Positions 9,734-19,243 of a stretch of 64,000 nt of DNA are shown here, in pieces (the stretch's first letter is position 1; every line of letters begins with the position of its first letter). Source of the DNA: Paenibacillus albicereus (GTDB taxonomy: Bacteria > Bacillota > Bacilli > Paenibacillales > Paenibacillaceae); the NCBI RefSeq assembly GCF_012676905.1, contig NZ_CP051428.1:1760001-1824000 (forward strand), given 5' to 3'. The translations under genes and the position numbers were made by a program. The notes under the pieces are model-generated. The model was not told the DNA's origin. It worked only from the letters and a program-made list of their open reading frames with translations, and did not search any database.

Positions 9734-11523
9734 CGAGGCTGCGGCCTCCCGACTGGCTGAAGCGCGGGCTGCGGCCGCTCCGCACGATCCACGGCACGAT
9801 CTCGGCCGCATTCTCGATCCTGATCCTCGCGGCGATCGGCATCACGAGCCTCAACAGCTACAAGCTGTCGGAAGAGGCGGTGCTGAGCAATTCCCAGGCT
9901 TACCTGGGCGAGGTCATCCAGCAGGTCGGCCAGAACATCCAGTCGTATATCGACAACATGGAGAACATCTCGCTGCTTATCTTCACCAACAAGGACGTCA
10001 AGTATTATCTGTCGGACAATCCCTTCCTCAGCCGGGAGGAGATCCGCACCTACGAGAAAAGCATCTCCGACCTGTTCCAATCGCTGCTGTACACCCGCAA
10101 GGACATCGCCTCGATCATGGTGTTCGGCTATAACGGCCGCAACGTGTCCGACCGCAGGCTGACGACGCTCAATCCGTACGTGCAGCTGCGCGAGCAGGAT
10201 TGGTATGTCAAAGCGGCGCGCGCCGGCGGACGCTCGGTCATCTCGGCGCCGCATGTGCAGAACGTCGTCTCCGGCGATTACGAATGGGTCGTCTCGCTCA
10301 GCCGCGAGCTGAAGAACAGCAACGGAATGACCGGCCAAGGCATCGCGCTCGTCGACCTCAAGCTCAACGTCATCAACGAAATCTGCCGAAGCGTCAAGCT
10401 CGGCTCGCGCGGCTACGTGTTCATCGTCGACAGCGCCGGCAACATCGTGTACCACCCCCAGCAGCAGCTGCTGTACAGCAAGCTGCGCGAGGAGCCGATC
10501 GAGCGCATCCTCTCCGCGGATCAAAGCAGCTTCCTCGTCGATGACGGCGCCGGCGAGAGGCTGTATTCCGTGCAGGACAGCAACTTCGGCTGGAAAATCG
10601 TCGGCGTCGCCTATCGCAGCGAGCTGATCGCCGAACCGGACGCGATGCGAAACTCCTTCCTCCTCTGGGCCGCGGCCGCGCTGGCGGGAACGCTGCTCAT
10701 CAGCCTGCTGCTGAGCCATCGCATCACCCGCCCGATCCGCAGGCTGCAAGCGGCGATGCGCCAGGTCGAGCGAGGCAACTTCGAGGTGCGCGCCGAGGTG
10801 GAGCAGCAGAGCGAGATCGGACAGCTGGAGCGGACGTTCAACATGATGGTCGGCCAGACGCAGCGCCTCATGGACGAGCGCATCCAGACCGAGGAGACGA
10901 AGCGCCGGACGGAGCTTCGGCTGCTGCAATCGCAGATCAATCCGCATTTTCTTTACAACACGCTCGATTCGATCATCTGGATGGCGGAGCAGCGCAAGAA
11001 CGAGGAGGTCGTGCGGATGACCTCGGCGCTGGCCAAGCTGTTCCGCGCCAGCATCGCCAAGGACGACGAGCTCGTGCCGATCCGCATCGAGCAGGAGCAT
11101 ATCGCCAGCTACCTGCAGATTCAAAAGATGCGCTATCGGGACATGCTGGACTACGAGATCGACATCCCGCGCGAGCTGCACCTGTACAAGTCGCCTCGTA
11201 TCCTGCTTCAGCCGTTCGTAGAGAACGCGATCTATCACGGCATCAAGAACATGCCGGAAGGAGGAGTGGTCCAGATTGCCGCCGAGGTGGACGGAGACTC
11301 CATCCGATTCACGGTGAGAGACAACGGCAAGGGCATGGACGAGGAGACGGTGCAGGCGGTCCTGAACGCGAGCGCTCGCGACAACGACGGACGCGACCAT
11401 ATCGGAGTCAGCAACGTCAACGAACGGATCGTCCTCACGTTCGGAGCCGGCTATGGCGTGTCGATCGAGAGCGAGCCCGGCGAAGGAACCTGCGTCGCCA
11501 TCACGATACCGAAGGTCCGTTGA
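9730..11523 (+). CDS. YesM-type sensor histidine kinase
   Basis: A 597-residue membrane kinase. Membrane segments lie near residues 20-40 and 307-328, enclosing an extracellular Cache-like sensor of about 260 residues. A HAMP linker, the phospho-accepting His406 in QINPHFLYNTL and a HATPase domain (N-box QPFVENAIYHG, G1 box DNGKGM) follow. The ATG overlaps the stop of the response regulator, and the stop overlaps the leader of the next gene. The next gene encodes a membrane-tethered sugar-binding protein that may present ligand to this kinase. Confidence 0.93.
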   Translation: MTRLRPPDWLKRGLRPLRTIHGTISAAFSILILAAIGITSLNSYKLSEEAVLSNSQAYLGEVIQQVGQNIQSYIDNMENISLLIFTNKDVKYYLSDNPFLSREEIRTYEKSISDLFQSLLYTRKDIASIMVFGYNGRNVSDRRLTTLNPYVQLREQDWYVKAARAGGRSVISAPHVQNVVSGDYEWVVSLSRELKNSNGMTGQGIALVDLKLNVINEICRSVKLGSRGYVFIVDSAGNIVYHPQQQLLYSKLREEPIERILSADQSSFLVDDGAGERLYSVQDSNFGWKIVGVAYRSELIAEPDAMRNSFLLWAAAALAGTLLISLLLSHRITRPIRRLQAAMRQVERGNFEVRAEVEQQSEIGQLERTFNMMVGQTQRLMDERIQTEETKRRTELRLLQSQINPHFLYNTLDSIIWMAEQRKNEEVVRMTSALAKLFRASIAKDDELVPIRIEQEHIASYLQIQKMRYRDMLDYEIDIPRELHLYKSPRILLQPFVENAIYHGIKNMPEGGVVQIAAEVDGDSIRFTVRDNGKGMDEETVQAVLNASARDNDGRDHIGVSNVNERIVLTFGAGYGVSIESEPGEGTCVAITIPKVR

Positions 11524-11537
11524 AGGAGGTCATGCCG

Positions 11538-12512
11538 ATGGGAAGCAAGAAGCTGTGGCTGCCGCTCCTGCTGCTGCTGTTCGCCGCGCTCGTCGTCTGG
11601 AACGGCTTGAAGCGCTCGGAGCCTGCCGATGCCGGAGGCGGCATCATCGTCATCCTGCAGACGAAGGACGTCAACAGCTCTTACTGGCAGACGGTGCGCT
11701 CGGGCGCGCTGGCGGCGGCCAAGGAGCTGGACGTGGCGCTCGAGCTGCTCGGTCCGACCGGAGCGGAGGCGGCGGAGGAGCAGAAGGAGCTGCTGCGGGG
11801 GGCGATCGCGGCCCGGCCGGAGGCCATCGTGCTCGCGCCGATAGCCGAGGAGCGGCTGTCGGAGGAGCTGGACGCCTGCCGCAAGGCCGGCATCAAGCTC
11901 ATCGTCATCGATACGCCGCTGCTGAGCCATCCGTATGACAGCTACGTCTCCAGCGATCATGTCGAGGAAGGCCGCGTCGCGGCGGACATGCTCGCTCCCG
12001 ACAAGCGCAAGAAGCCCGTTTACGCCTTCATCACGAGCGACGACGACTCCGTCGTGGCGAGCCAGCGCCGCCAGGGCGTGCTGGAGAAGCTCCCGCCGGG
12101 AGAGGCGTTCAGCCTCGGAACGATCGACGTCGGCAAGTCCGAGGAGCAGGCGTACCGGACGGTCAAGTCGCTTACGGTCGCCTATCCCGGCATGAACGGC
12201 ATCGTCGCCTTGACCGATGTCGGGGTGAGCGGCGCGGCTCGCGCCCTGGAGGATCAGGGACTGTCTCATAGCGTCAAGCTGATCGGCTTCGACAGCTCGC
12301 TGCCGGAGATCCAGCTGCTCGAACGGGGGCGGATGCATGCGCTGATCGTTCAGAACCCGTTCAACATGGGGTATCTCGGCGTCGAGACGGCTAGCGCCGT
12401 CATGCAGGGCAGGAAGCGTCCGCAGTGGGTGGACATCCCGTCCGCGACGATCACGTCGGCCAACATGTACGAGCCCGAGAATCAGAAGCTGCTGTTTCCG
12501 TTCGTATCATGA
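11538..12512 (+). CDS. Membrane-tethered RbsB/XylF-like sugar-binding protein
   Basis: A 324-residue periplasmic-binding protein of the ribose/xylose type (Peripla_BP_4): N-lobe begins at IIVILQTKDVNSSYW, and the hinge region has VIDTPL and IGFDSS. The start at 11538 is supported by AAGGAGGT eight bases upstream; a TTG at 11520 is too close. The N-terminus is one hydrophobic helix with neither a lipobox cysteine nor a clear AXA cleavage site, so it is probably an uncleaved membrane anchor. No ribose-type permease or ATPase is nearby. Tight linkage to the kinase and regulator suggests a sensory accessory protein, like XylFII in the XylFII-LytS-YesN system of Clostridium. Confidence 0.85.
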   Translation: MGSKKLWLPLLLLLFAALVVWNGLKRSEPADAGGGIIVILQTKDVNSSYWQTVRSGALAAAKELDVALELLGPTGAEAAEEQKELLRGAIAARPEAIVLAPIAEERLSEELDACRKAGIKLIVIDTPLLSHPYDSYVSSDHVEEGRVAADMLAPDKRKKPVYAFITSDDDSVVASQRRQGVLEKLPPGEAFSLGTIDVGKSEEQAYRTVKSLTVAYPGMNGIVALTDVGVSGAARALEDQGLSHSVKLIGFDSSLPEIQLLERGRMHALIVQNPFNMGYLGVETASAVMQGRKRPQWVDIPSATITSANMYEPENQKLLFPFVS

Positions 12513-12545
12513 ATCCATCGTCCGTTGAAAAGGAGGCGCTATGCC

Positions 12546-13916
12546 ATGACGAATGACGTCGCGGGCAAAGCATCGCCGCGGTCCGCGCGCCCGCAGCGTC
12601 CCGAACCTGCGCCGGAGCGGCAGGCTGGTGCTGCCGCTCCGCTGCGGACGGCGGCCCGGCGGCGGATCGAGCGGACCGCCTGGGCGCTCGCTCTGGCCGC
12701 GCTCTTGGCAGGCTGCTCCTCGTCCTCTCCCGCGCCCAAGGTGACCGAGCCGGAGCCGCAGCAAGCGCTCATCAAGTTCGTCGCTTCCGAATACAGCACG
12801 GAGACGAAGCCGCTGCTCGAGGATATCGTAAGCGGCTTCGAGTCGCTCCATCCCGACATCCGCGTCGAGCTCCAGGTCGTCAATTGGGACATTCTTGACG
12901 GCGTCTACACGAACATGCTCGCGCAGGGCGAGCCGCCCGATTTGCTGAATGCCAATTTCTACGCGCATTTCGCGGCGGACGGGCTGCTGAACGATCTGGG
13001 AGAAATCCTGCCGGACTCGTTCCTCGACAACCTGCAGCCTTCGCTGCTCGCCCGCGACACCTACAAAGGACAGCTTGCCGCGCTTCCGTACGTCGCCTCG
13101 GTCCGCAGCCTGTACTACAATCAGGAGCTGTTCGAGCAAGCCGGCATCGCGGGACCGCCTCGCACCTGGTCGGAGCTCGTCGAGGACGCGCGACTCGTGC
13201 GGGAGGGCGGGCACGGAGAGGGCTTCGGCATCGACATGACCGACAACGAGATCCACTCCTACCTGAGCTATTTCTTTTACGGAGCGGGCGGCGGCTGGAT
13301 CAAGAACGGCCGGTGGGCGATCGACCAGCCGGCCAACGTGGAGGGGCTGGAGCTGCTCAAGTCGATGTACGACGCCGGCCTCACCGATGCCGAACCGTGG
13401 CTCAAGACGCGGGACGAGAAGCAGCGGATCCTTGGCGGCGGCGGGCTCGCGATGATGATCTCGGGCAATTATTTCAGCTCCGTCGTGCCCAAGGAATTCC
13501 CGGGACTGCGATGGGGCAGGGGACCGATTCCGGTCAAGGACGGCCAGCCGCCGATGACGTTCGGCGTGCAGGACGTGCTCGTCTCGTTCAAGACGGGCCA
13601 TACCGACCCGGCCGCGCTGTCCGCCTTCATCCAGTATCTGTACGAGGACGAGCGTTATGCCGACATGGTGCGCCAGGAAGGGTTCCTGCCGGTGACGCTG
13701 TCGGCGGGAAGGCTGCTGTCCGAAGGCGATGCGGAGATGCGCGCCAACCTGGACGACCTAGGCGGCGCGCGCTTCGTGCCGATCGAGCAGCCGCGCTGGA
13801 GCAACGTGATGGACGCGGCCCGCAAGCTCGGCAGCGCCGTGCTCCAAGGGCGATACTCGCCGCAGTCGGCGCTGGAGGAGCTCCAAGCGATCGCGATGAA
13901 GCAGGACGTGGATTGA
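12546..13916 (+). CDS. Substrate-binding lipoprotein (family 1) in the regulatory operon
   Basis: A 456-residue MalE-like extracellular binding protein with lipobox LLAGC. AAAAGGAGG lies before it. An ATG at 12541 is out of frame, so 12546 is taken as start; this leaves an unusually long, Arg/Pro/Ala-rich stretch of about 46 residues before the hydrophobic core of the signal. It closes the operon regulator-kinase-sensor protein-binding protein and is followed by a terminator. No permease lies between it and the next binding protein at 14186, so it either shares that transporter or serves sensing. Confidence 0.88.
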   Translation: MTNDVAGKASPRSARPQRPEPAPERQAGAAAPLRTAARRRIERTAWALALAALLAGCSSSSPAPKVTEPEPQQALIKFVASEYSTETKPLLEDIVSGFESLHPDIRVELQVVNWDILDGVYTNMLAQGEPPDLLNANFYAHFAADGLLNDLGEILPDSFLDNLQPSLLARDTYKGQLAALPYVASVRSLYYNQELFEQAGIAGPPRTWSELVEDARLVREGGHGEGFGIDMTDNEIHSYLSYFFYGAGGGWIKNGRWAIDQPANVEGLELLKSMYDAGLTDAEPWLKTRDEKQRILGGGGLAMMISGNYFSSVVPKEFPGLRWGRGPIPVKDGQPPMTFGVQDVLVSFKTGHTDPAALSAFIQYLYEDERYADMVRQEGFLPVTLSAGRLLSEGDAEMRANLDDLGGARFVPIEQPRWSNVMDAARKLGSAVLQGRYSPQSALEELQAIAMKQDVD

Positions 13917-13931
13917 GCGAAGCCAGGAAAG

Positions 13932-13963
13932 AGCCGCTTCCGGCAACGGAAGCGGCTTTTTCT
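13932..13963 (+). terminator. Rho-independent terminator
   Basis: Stem AGCCGCTTCC/GGAAGCGGCT with a GGCAAC loop and a run of T. It ends the sensing operon; the 222 bases up to the next gene are AT-rich and should hold the promoter of the transport operon, though no clear -35/-10 pair was recognised. Confidence 0.9.
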
Positions 13964-14185
13964 ATGGCGTCGGGAAAGACGGCGGCTGCTTATGTGCATA
14001 AAATGACATTTCCTATCAAAACGATGAAACTAAAAATCATAAAATACTAAAGATTTTACGGAAGATATTCCATAGAGCGCGCAAGCGATCCCCTTTACGA
14101 TACATATAGGCGGTGGCTCTACCGGCAAGCCGTCGGAAAAGCGAGCATCGGCCAAAACAGATCCAATCGGGAGGGTTATGCCAAG

Positions 14186-15568
14186 ATGACGTTTACCGTA
14201 AAGAAAACAGCAGCGGGCGCCATGGCGATCGCGATGTCGCTGGCCGTGCTTGCAGGCTGCGGCGGCAACAACGGCAACAGCGGCAACAACGGGGGAGCGG
14301 CCAACGAGCCGGCAGCGAACTCGGCAACGAACGCAGCGGCGGAAAACACCGCGGGCACGGGCGGCGAGACGAAGCTGAGCGGAGACTTCACGGTCCAATA
14401 CTTCGTCGGCGGCTACGGCGACAAGTGGTGGAAGCAAGTCATCGCCGACTTCAAGGCGGCCAATCCGGACCTGAACATCAAGGAAGAGGCTGGCCCTCAG
14501 ATCAATACGCAGAACAAGCCGAAGTGGATCGCGGGCAACCCGCCTGACTTCGTGTACATCGACGGTCCGGAACTCAACGACCGCCAGATGGCCGAAGACG
14601 GCCAGCTGGAGGACCTGACCGACTGGCTGCAGACGGCGACCAACGTCGACGGCGTGAAGATTCTCGACCTGCTCGCGCAGCAGCCTCCGCAATACGGCGG
14701 CAAAATCTACAACGTGCCGCTCGTCCTGAACTCATGGGGCATTTTCTACAACAAGGCGCTGTTCGAGAAGAACGGCTGGACCGAGCCGAAGGATTGGGAT
14801 ACGTTCCTCAGCTCCTCCGAGGCGATCAAGGCGGCCGGCACTACGCCGTTCATCCACACCGGCAAATACCCGTACTACATCAACAGCTCCTTCCTGTTCC
14901 CGGCGATCGTCTCCGCCAACGGCAACGACTACAAGCTGCTGCAGGACATGGGCGACAGCAAGGTCGAGGCGTTCAAGTCGCCGCAGGTGCTCGAAGCGCT
15001 GGGCAAGATCGTCGAGCTGCGCGACAAGGGCTTCATCGACAAGGCCTCCGTCTCCATCAACCATACGGACTCGCAGATGCTGTTCCTGCAGAACAAGGAC
15101 GCGTACATCCCGAACGGCCTGTGGCTGCCGAACGAGATGAGCAAGGACGTTCCGGCCGACTTCAAATTCGGCTTCATTCCTTCCGTCACGCAAAAAGCGG
15201 GAGACAAGGTCGTCGCCAACACGTCGACGTCCACGGTCGCCATCGCCAAGAACGCGAAAAACAAGGACGCCGCGAAAGCGTTCCTGCAGTTCATCTTCTC
15301 CGAGAGCCAGGCGTCCAAGTTCGCCGAGCTGAGCGGCGCTCCGTCCAACATCAAGGGCGACATCAGCAGCTCCGCCGCGCCGGACTTCGTCAAGCAGGCA
15401 GCGGCCTTCCTGACCGCCGATACGACGGTCGTCGTGCCTACGGTCACGTTCAACCAGGACGTGGACAAAGCGATGCAGGACGCGACGGTCGCGCTGACGA
15501 TCGGCAAGATCGATGCTCAAGGCTGGGTCGACCGCGTCGTCAAGGTCGTCGAAAAAGTCGCGAAGTAA
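14186..15568 (+). CDS. Carbohydrate ABC transporter substrate-binding lipoprotein
   Basis: Family 1 extracellular solute-binding protein of 460 residues with lipobox LAGC and an Asn/Gly/Ala-rich linker of about 40 residues after the cysteine. GGGAGG lies 11 bases before the ATG; another ATG at 14178 is out of frame. Two permease genes follow, so this is the ligand-capturing subunit of a complete importer (ATPase shared from elsewhere). The substrate cannot be told from sequence; the kinase/regulator locus just upstream probably controls it. Confidence 0.92.
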   Translation: MTFTVKKTAAGAMAIAMSLAVLAGCGGNNGNSGNNGGAANEPAANSATNAAAENTAGTGGETKLSGDFTVQYFVGGYGDKWWKQVIADFKAANPDLNIKEEAGPQINTQNKPKWIAGNPPDFVYIDGPELNDRQMAEDGQLEDLTDWLQTATNVDGVKILDLLAQQPPQYGGKIYNVPLVLNSWGIFYNKALFEKNGWTEPKDWDTFLSSSEAIKAAGTTPFIHTGKYPYYINSSFLFPAIVSANGNDYKLLQDMGDSKVEAFKSPQVLEALGKIVELRDKGFIDKASVSINHTDSQMLFLQNKDAYIPNGLWLPNEMSKDVPADFKFGFIPSVTQKAGDKVVANTSTSTVAIAKNAKNKDAAKAFLQFIFSESQASKFAELSGAPSNIKGDISSSAAPDFVKQAAAFLTADTTVVVPTVTFNQDVDKAMQDATVALTIGKIDAQGWVDRVVKVVEKVAK

Positions 15569-15607
15569 CGATCGGCTGTCCAAGACCAAGATAGAACCAG
15601 CAAAGGC

Positions 15608-15637
15608 CATCCTCGGGAGCGGAAGCTCCCGGGGATG
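15608..15637 (+). other. Intercistronic hairpin between binding protein and permease
   Basis: A 13-bp stem (CATCCTCGGGAGC with GCTCCCGGGGATG) closed by a GGAA loop, placed 40 bases after the binding-protein stop. There is no U-run. Same position and type as the hairpin at 1981. Confidence 0.6.
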
Positions 15638-15675
15638 CTCTCTGATGGCAGAACGAACGGGGCGGTGAGCTTGAG

Positions 15676-16578
15676 ATGAAACTGGGAGGAGCCAAACTGC
15701 AGCGCAAGCTGTTCATTGCGGCATTTATCATTCCGACATTCCTCTATTTTTGCTTGTTCACGATCTATCCGATCGTTCAAGCTTTATACAACTCCTTTTA
15801 CGACTGGTCCGGCATGTCCCAGAACAAGGATTTCGTCGGGCTGCAGAACTTCAAGGACCTGCTGCAGGACCCGATCATGCTTACGGCCATCGGCAACGAT
15901 TATTTCCTCGTCGCCGGCAAGATGATCGGCATCATGGTCATCGCGACCTTCTTCGCCGTGGCGCTGACGCGCCTGCGCATCAAGGGCGCCGGGTTTTTCC
16001 GCTCCATCTTCTTCATCCCCAACGTACTGTCCGTCGTCGTCGTCGGCATTCTGTGGGGCTTCATCTACAACCCGCAGATCGGCTTCCTGAACGGCTTCCT
16101 GTCGCTGTTCACCAAGGAGCCCGTCACGATCAACTGGCTCGGCTTCGAAAGCCATTCGATCTGGATGCTGCTGCCTCCCACCATCTGGGCAGGCATCGGA
16201 TTCTACATGATCCTGCTGATCGCCGCAATCACGAATATTCCGGAGTCGCTTTACGAAGCCGCCGACATAGAAGGTGCCGGACAGTGGCATCAATTCCGGC
16301 ACATCACGCTGCCCCTCGTCTGGGAGCAGATGAAGATTTCCGTCATCAACATCATGATGACGACGCTGAACGGCTCGTTCGTCATCGTGACGATCATGAC
16401 GGCAGGCGGACCGGACAACTCGACGCAGGTCATGGGCTCGTACCTGTATCAGCAGGCGTTCAAGCAGGCTCACTTCGGGTACGGAGCCGCCATCGGCATC
16501 GCGATTCTGACCACCTCGCTCATCACCACGCTCTTCCTGCAGTGGCTTCTGCGCAAGGATCAGGTGGAAGTCAGCTGA
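15676..16578 (+). CDS. Sugar ABC transporter permease, MalF/UgpA-type
   Basis: A 300-residue integral membrane protein with six predicted segments and an EAA-loop equivalent at LYEAADIEGAGQWHQF. The ribosome binding site is weak (GGTGAG), unlike its neighbours, in keeping with lower expression than the binding protein. It forms the transmembrane channel with the next gene product. Confidence 0.92.
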   Translation: MKLGGAKLQRKLFIAAFIIPTFLYFCLFTIYPIVQALYNSFYDWSGMSQNKDFVGLQNFKDLLQDPIMLTAIGNDYFLVAGKMIGIMVIATFFAVALTRLRIKGAGFFRSIFFIPNVLSVVVVGILWGFIYNPQIGFLNGFLSLFTKEPVTINWLGFESHSIWMLLPPTIWAGIGFYMILLIAAITNIPESLYEAADIEGAGQWHQFRHITLPLVWEQMKISVINIMMTTLNGSFVIVTIMTAGGPDNSTQVMGSYLYQQAFKQAHFGYGAAIGIAILTTSLITTLFLQWLLRKDQVEVS

Positions 16579-16610
16579 AGCAAGACAGATAAGGAAGGAG
16601 AGAAGCGAGT

Positions 16611-17456
16611 ATGGTTCAACGCACCGTTCATCCTGTCGTCAAAGGATTTTTCATGCTGCTGCTCATCCTTTGGGGCATCTCGGTCCTGTATCCGCTCCTG
16701 TGGACCTTCTTGGATTCCCTCAAAGACAACCAGCAGTTCTATTTCAACATGCCGTGGGCGCTGCCGGAGCTGCCGCTGCAATGGTCGAACTTCAGCTACG
16801 TCTGGAACAACTACAATTTCGGCAGCTACTTCTTCAACTCGATTCTCGTTACGACGGGCGGCACGCTGCTCGGCCTCGTGCTCGCGTCGATGACGGCCTA
16901 TACGATCGGTCGCTACACCTTTTTCGGCAGCAAGGCGCTGTTCCTGATCTACATCTCGTCGATGATGGTTCCGTTCAGCCTCGCGCTCATCCCGCTGTTC
17001 TTCCTCATGAACGATCTCGGGCTGACCAACAAGCCGCTGGGCCTCATCATCGTCTACGCCTCCAATACGCTCGCTTTCGGCATCTTCGTGCTCATCGGCT
17101 TCTTCAAGACGCTGCCCAAGGAGCTGGAGGAGGCGGCCGCGATCGACGGCGCCGGCTACTTCGGCACGTTCTTCCGCGTCATGCTGCCGCTGTCGCGCTC
17201 CGGCCTCATCAGCGTCGGCATCATCAACGTGCTGGACATCTGGAACGAGTTCATCGTCGGCACGATCCTCGTCAACGATCCGTCCAAGTACACGCTGCCG
17301 ATCGGCCTCGCCGCGATGCAGGTCGAGATGCAGTACAAGACCGAGTGGGGGCCGCTGTTCGCCGGCCTGCTGTTCACGATTGTCCCGGTGCTGATCGTCT
17401 ACATGTTCGCGCAGCGCCACATCGTGTCCGGCCTCGTCGCCGGCGCGGTGAAGTGA
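16611..17456 (+). CDS. Sugar ABC transporter permease, MalG/UgpE-type
   Basis: Second channel subunit, 281 residues, with about six membrane segments and the EAA loop LEEAAAIDGAGYFGTFF. GGAAGGAG lies before the ATG. It is the last gene of the operon and is followed by an imperfect hairpin and T-rich sequence. Confidence 0.92.
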   Translation: MVQRTVHPVVKGFFMLLLILWGISVLYPLLWTFLDSLKDNQQFYFNMPWALPELPLQWSNFSYVWNNYNFGSYFFNSILVTTGGTLLGLVLASMTAYTIGRYTFFGSKALFLIYISSMMVPFSLALIPLFFLMNDLGLTNKPLGLIIVYASNTLAFGIFVLIGFFKTLPKELEEAAAIDGAGYFGTFFRVMLPLSRSGLISVGIINVLDIWNEFIVGTILVNDPSKYTLPIGLAAMQVEMQYKTEWGPLFAGLLFTIVPVLIVYMFAQRHIVSGLVAGAVK

Positions 17457-17532
17457 CGTTTCGACCGGCGCCGGCCGGGGGCGCAATGAGATCAAGCGCC
17501 AAATGACAGACAGTTAACGAAGCCCTAGGAAG

Positions 17533-17577
17533 CAAGCTGAGGTCGGTATTTTTCCGGCGTCAGCTTGTTTATTTTTC
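17533..17577 (+). terminator. Terminator of the second sugar transport operon
   Basis: A 14-bp imperfect stem beginning CAAGCTGA and closing TCAGCTTG, followed by TTTATTTTT. Beyond it the base composition changes abruptly to AT-rich sequence. Confidence 0.75.
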
Positions 17578-17879
17578 GTTGTGCTCTCTTTCGTTATAAA
17601 ACGTGATGTACGCTTCAATTCGTCTGTCCTACTCTCGCAATAAAAAGTACCCCCTTGAGATAGTCATTAGTTAACCCCAGTGTGTGTGGCGAGAATGTCC
17701 ATTCTAAAGGGTACACTTCAAATCTAGTGTTATTCGTTATGACTAAGAAAGCGCAAAAATTCGTTACATACAGCTTCAGCCCTAACGAACAAGCCACTGA
17801 CGGTGTTTAACCGGTGACAGTTTGTTAATTTTATAGAAATGTCGGGGGCTTGTTCAGACCTGGTGATGGTTAGTGGGCT

Positions 17880-18370
17880 TGGATTGAGCTTTAGCACCAT
17901 TTCGATCAGTTGTTCTCTATCTACAATCCTGACGCCGTTTGAGCAAGCTTGCGTCCGCGCCTTCTCTGTGTAACCACGGTTGCTGACGCCCCAAGCTTAT
18001 GAGCACTATAGTAATCAACCGCCGTAAAGGCCTCCGGCACGGCTCTGAGCCAGACGGCCTTGCTGAATTGCTTGGCTTGGACGATGATCTTCTTGCTATC
18101 CTTCTTGACGACTAGTCGGCACCGTAGTCGCCAGCAGCTTGTGTTAACTCATTCGTACAGCTGTGCGATTTGAACAGGTAATCCAGGTGGAGCTCGTACT
18201 GGCAGCCTTCCTCATTTAAATGTCCTCAATTTCGGAGCGCTTGAGGTGCTCTTACGCTTCTGCTTGATTGTTTGAGCGATTACCACGATGACGGCCAAAA
18301 CCAATCCGAGCTGATTGCGTCTCTTATCGTTGTACCCGTCCCAATATTGCCAAGCACAAAGAAATTCATC
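17880..18370 (-). pseudogene. Decayed membrane-anchored Mrr-type restriction endonuclease
   Basis: No intact frame exists, but the minus strand spells a recognisable protein across at least three frames. The pieces in order are a hydrophobic helix (QLGLVLAVIVVIAQT), then CQYELHLDYLFKSH, then GDYGAD, then KKIIVQAKQFSKAVWLRAV and EAFTAVDYYSAHK, and finally NGVRIVDREQLIEMVLK. This matches the order of the Mrr-type restriction endonuclease domain (PF04471), with its D...QAK nuclease motif, in single-membrane-pass proteins. A stop and frame changes occur near 18200, 18115 and 17945. The gene is therefore dead or badly damaged. Edges are approximate. Confidence 0.65.
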
Positions 18371-18541
18371 ACTGCTGCAGATTCAAGCTCGGATTGTCTC
18401 TATATTCCTTTTCCTTCTTCGCTTTAACAAATTATTTCATTTTATTAAGTGGAGAGCGAACAGAAAAGTTGAGTTTGTTGTATACAAAAATGCAAACTAT
18501 TGATATTATGTAAGCATAAATACCTAGGAGGAATTACCCAG

Positions 18542-19243
18542 ATGTGGATTTCGTTAGTCGTAGGTTTAGGTTTTTTTGCATGTTTATCTTTGCTGGCTCT
18601 TAGCATTCTATTCTTTGTTCTAAAGAAAAGAAGTAAAGCCAAAAAGTCAATTGCTTCATCCATAGTCTTGTTCGCCTTGTTGTTTATAACGGCTCAAATC
18701 TTTGGTGAAGAGAAACAGGCAGAAGCAGAAAAAATGGTTGCCTCAACAACTCATTCCTCGCCAAGTTCCACGTTATCTCCATCACCGTCTTTAAGTCCTG
18801 CTCCAACACAAACACCTTCACCTACGCCATTAGCCACGGCAAGTGCATCACCAAAACCAACATCAGCTCAAAATGCAACAACTGTAAACACGCAAATGTT
18901 TGACTTCGCAAAGTCTGTTGAAGTTGTGGACAATCTAGCAGAAAAAAAACATCTGGACCTTACAGTTAATATGGTTGGCGAGCCTGATGGGCCTAATCCA
19001 GGATTAGCAACTGAACATGTTTTAGTTCAAACATATGAATTCTTGCAACAAGATGAATTGAGTGGAGCAAAAACAATCACAATAAAAGTTGCACAGGATA
19101 ATGAAATAGTAACTCAAATTACCGTCAATAAAGAAAAATTTGTAGCAGGAGAGTACCTTATTGACTCGATATTAGATGCTTCGAAAATCGATTTAATGAA
19201 TGAAGATGTAATAGAATATGGGAAGATATTGGAAAGATGGTAA
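18542..19243 (+). CDS. Orphan membrane protein with Ser/Thr/Pro-rich linker
   Basis: A 233-residue protein I do not recognise. TAGGAGG lies 11 bases before the ATG. Two hydrophobic segments (about residues 3-27 and 37-54) are separated by a basic loop (KKRSKAKK). Residues 60-115 form a low-complexity Ser/Thr/Pro stretch, and the last 120 residues look like a small soluble alpha/beta domain, probably outside the cell. Base composition is clearly lower in GC than the flanking operons, with A/T-ending codons, which points to horizontal origin. No partner gene is evident; its neighbours are two broken genes. Confidence 0.8.
   Translation: MWISLVVGLGFFACLSLLALSILFFVLKKRSKAKKSIASSIVLFALLFITAQIFGEEKQAEAEKMVASTTHSSPSSTLSPSPSLSPAPTQTPSPTPLATASASPKPTSAQNATTVNTQMFDFAKSVEVVDNLAEKKHLDLTVNMVGEPDGPNPGLATEHVLVQTYEFLQQDELSGAKTITIKVAQDNEIVTQITVNKEKFVAGEYLIDSILDASKIDLMNEDVIEYGKILERW

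Noticed and set aside
17615-17797. A 60-codon minus-strand ORF in the low-GC island
   Set aside because: No initiation signal, no motif; the region is AT-rich and such frames occur by chance.
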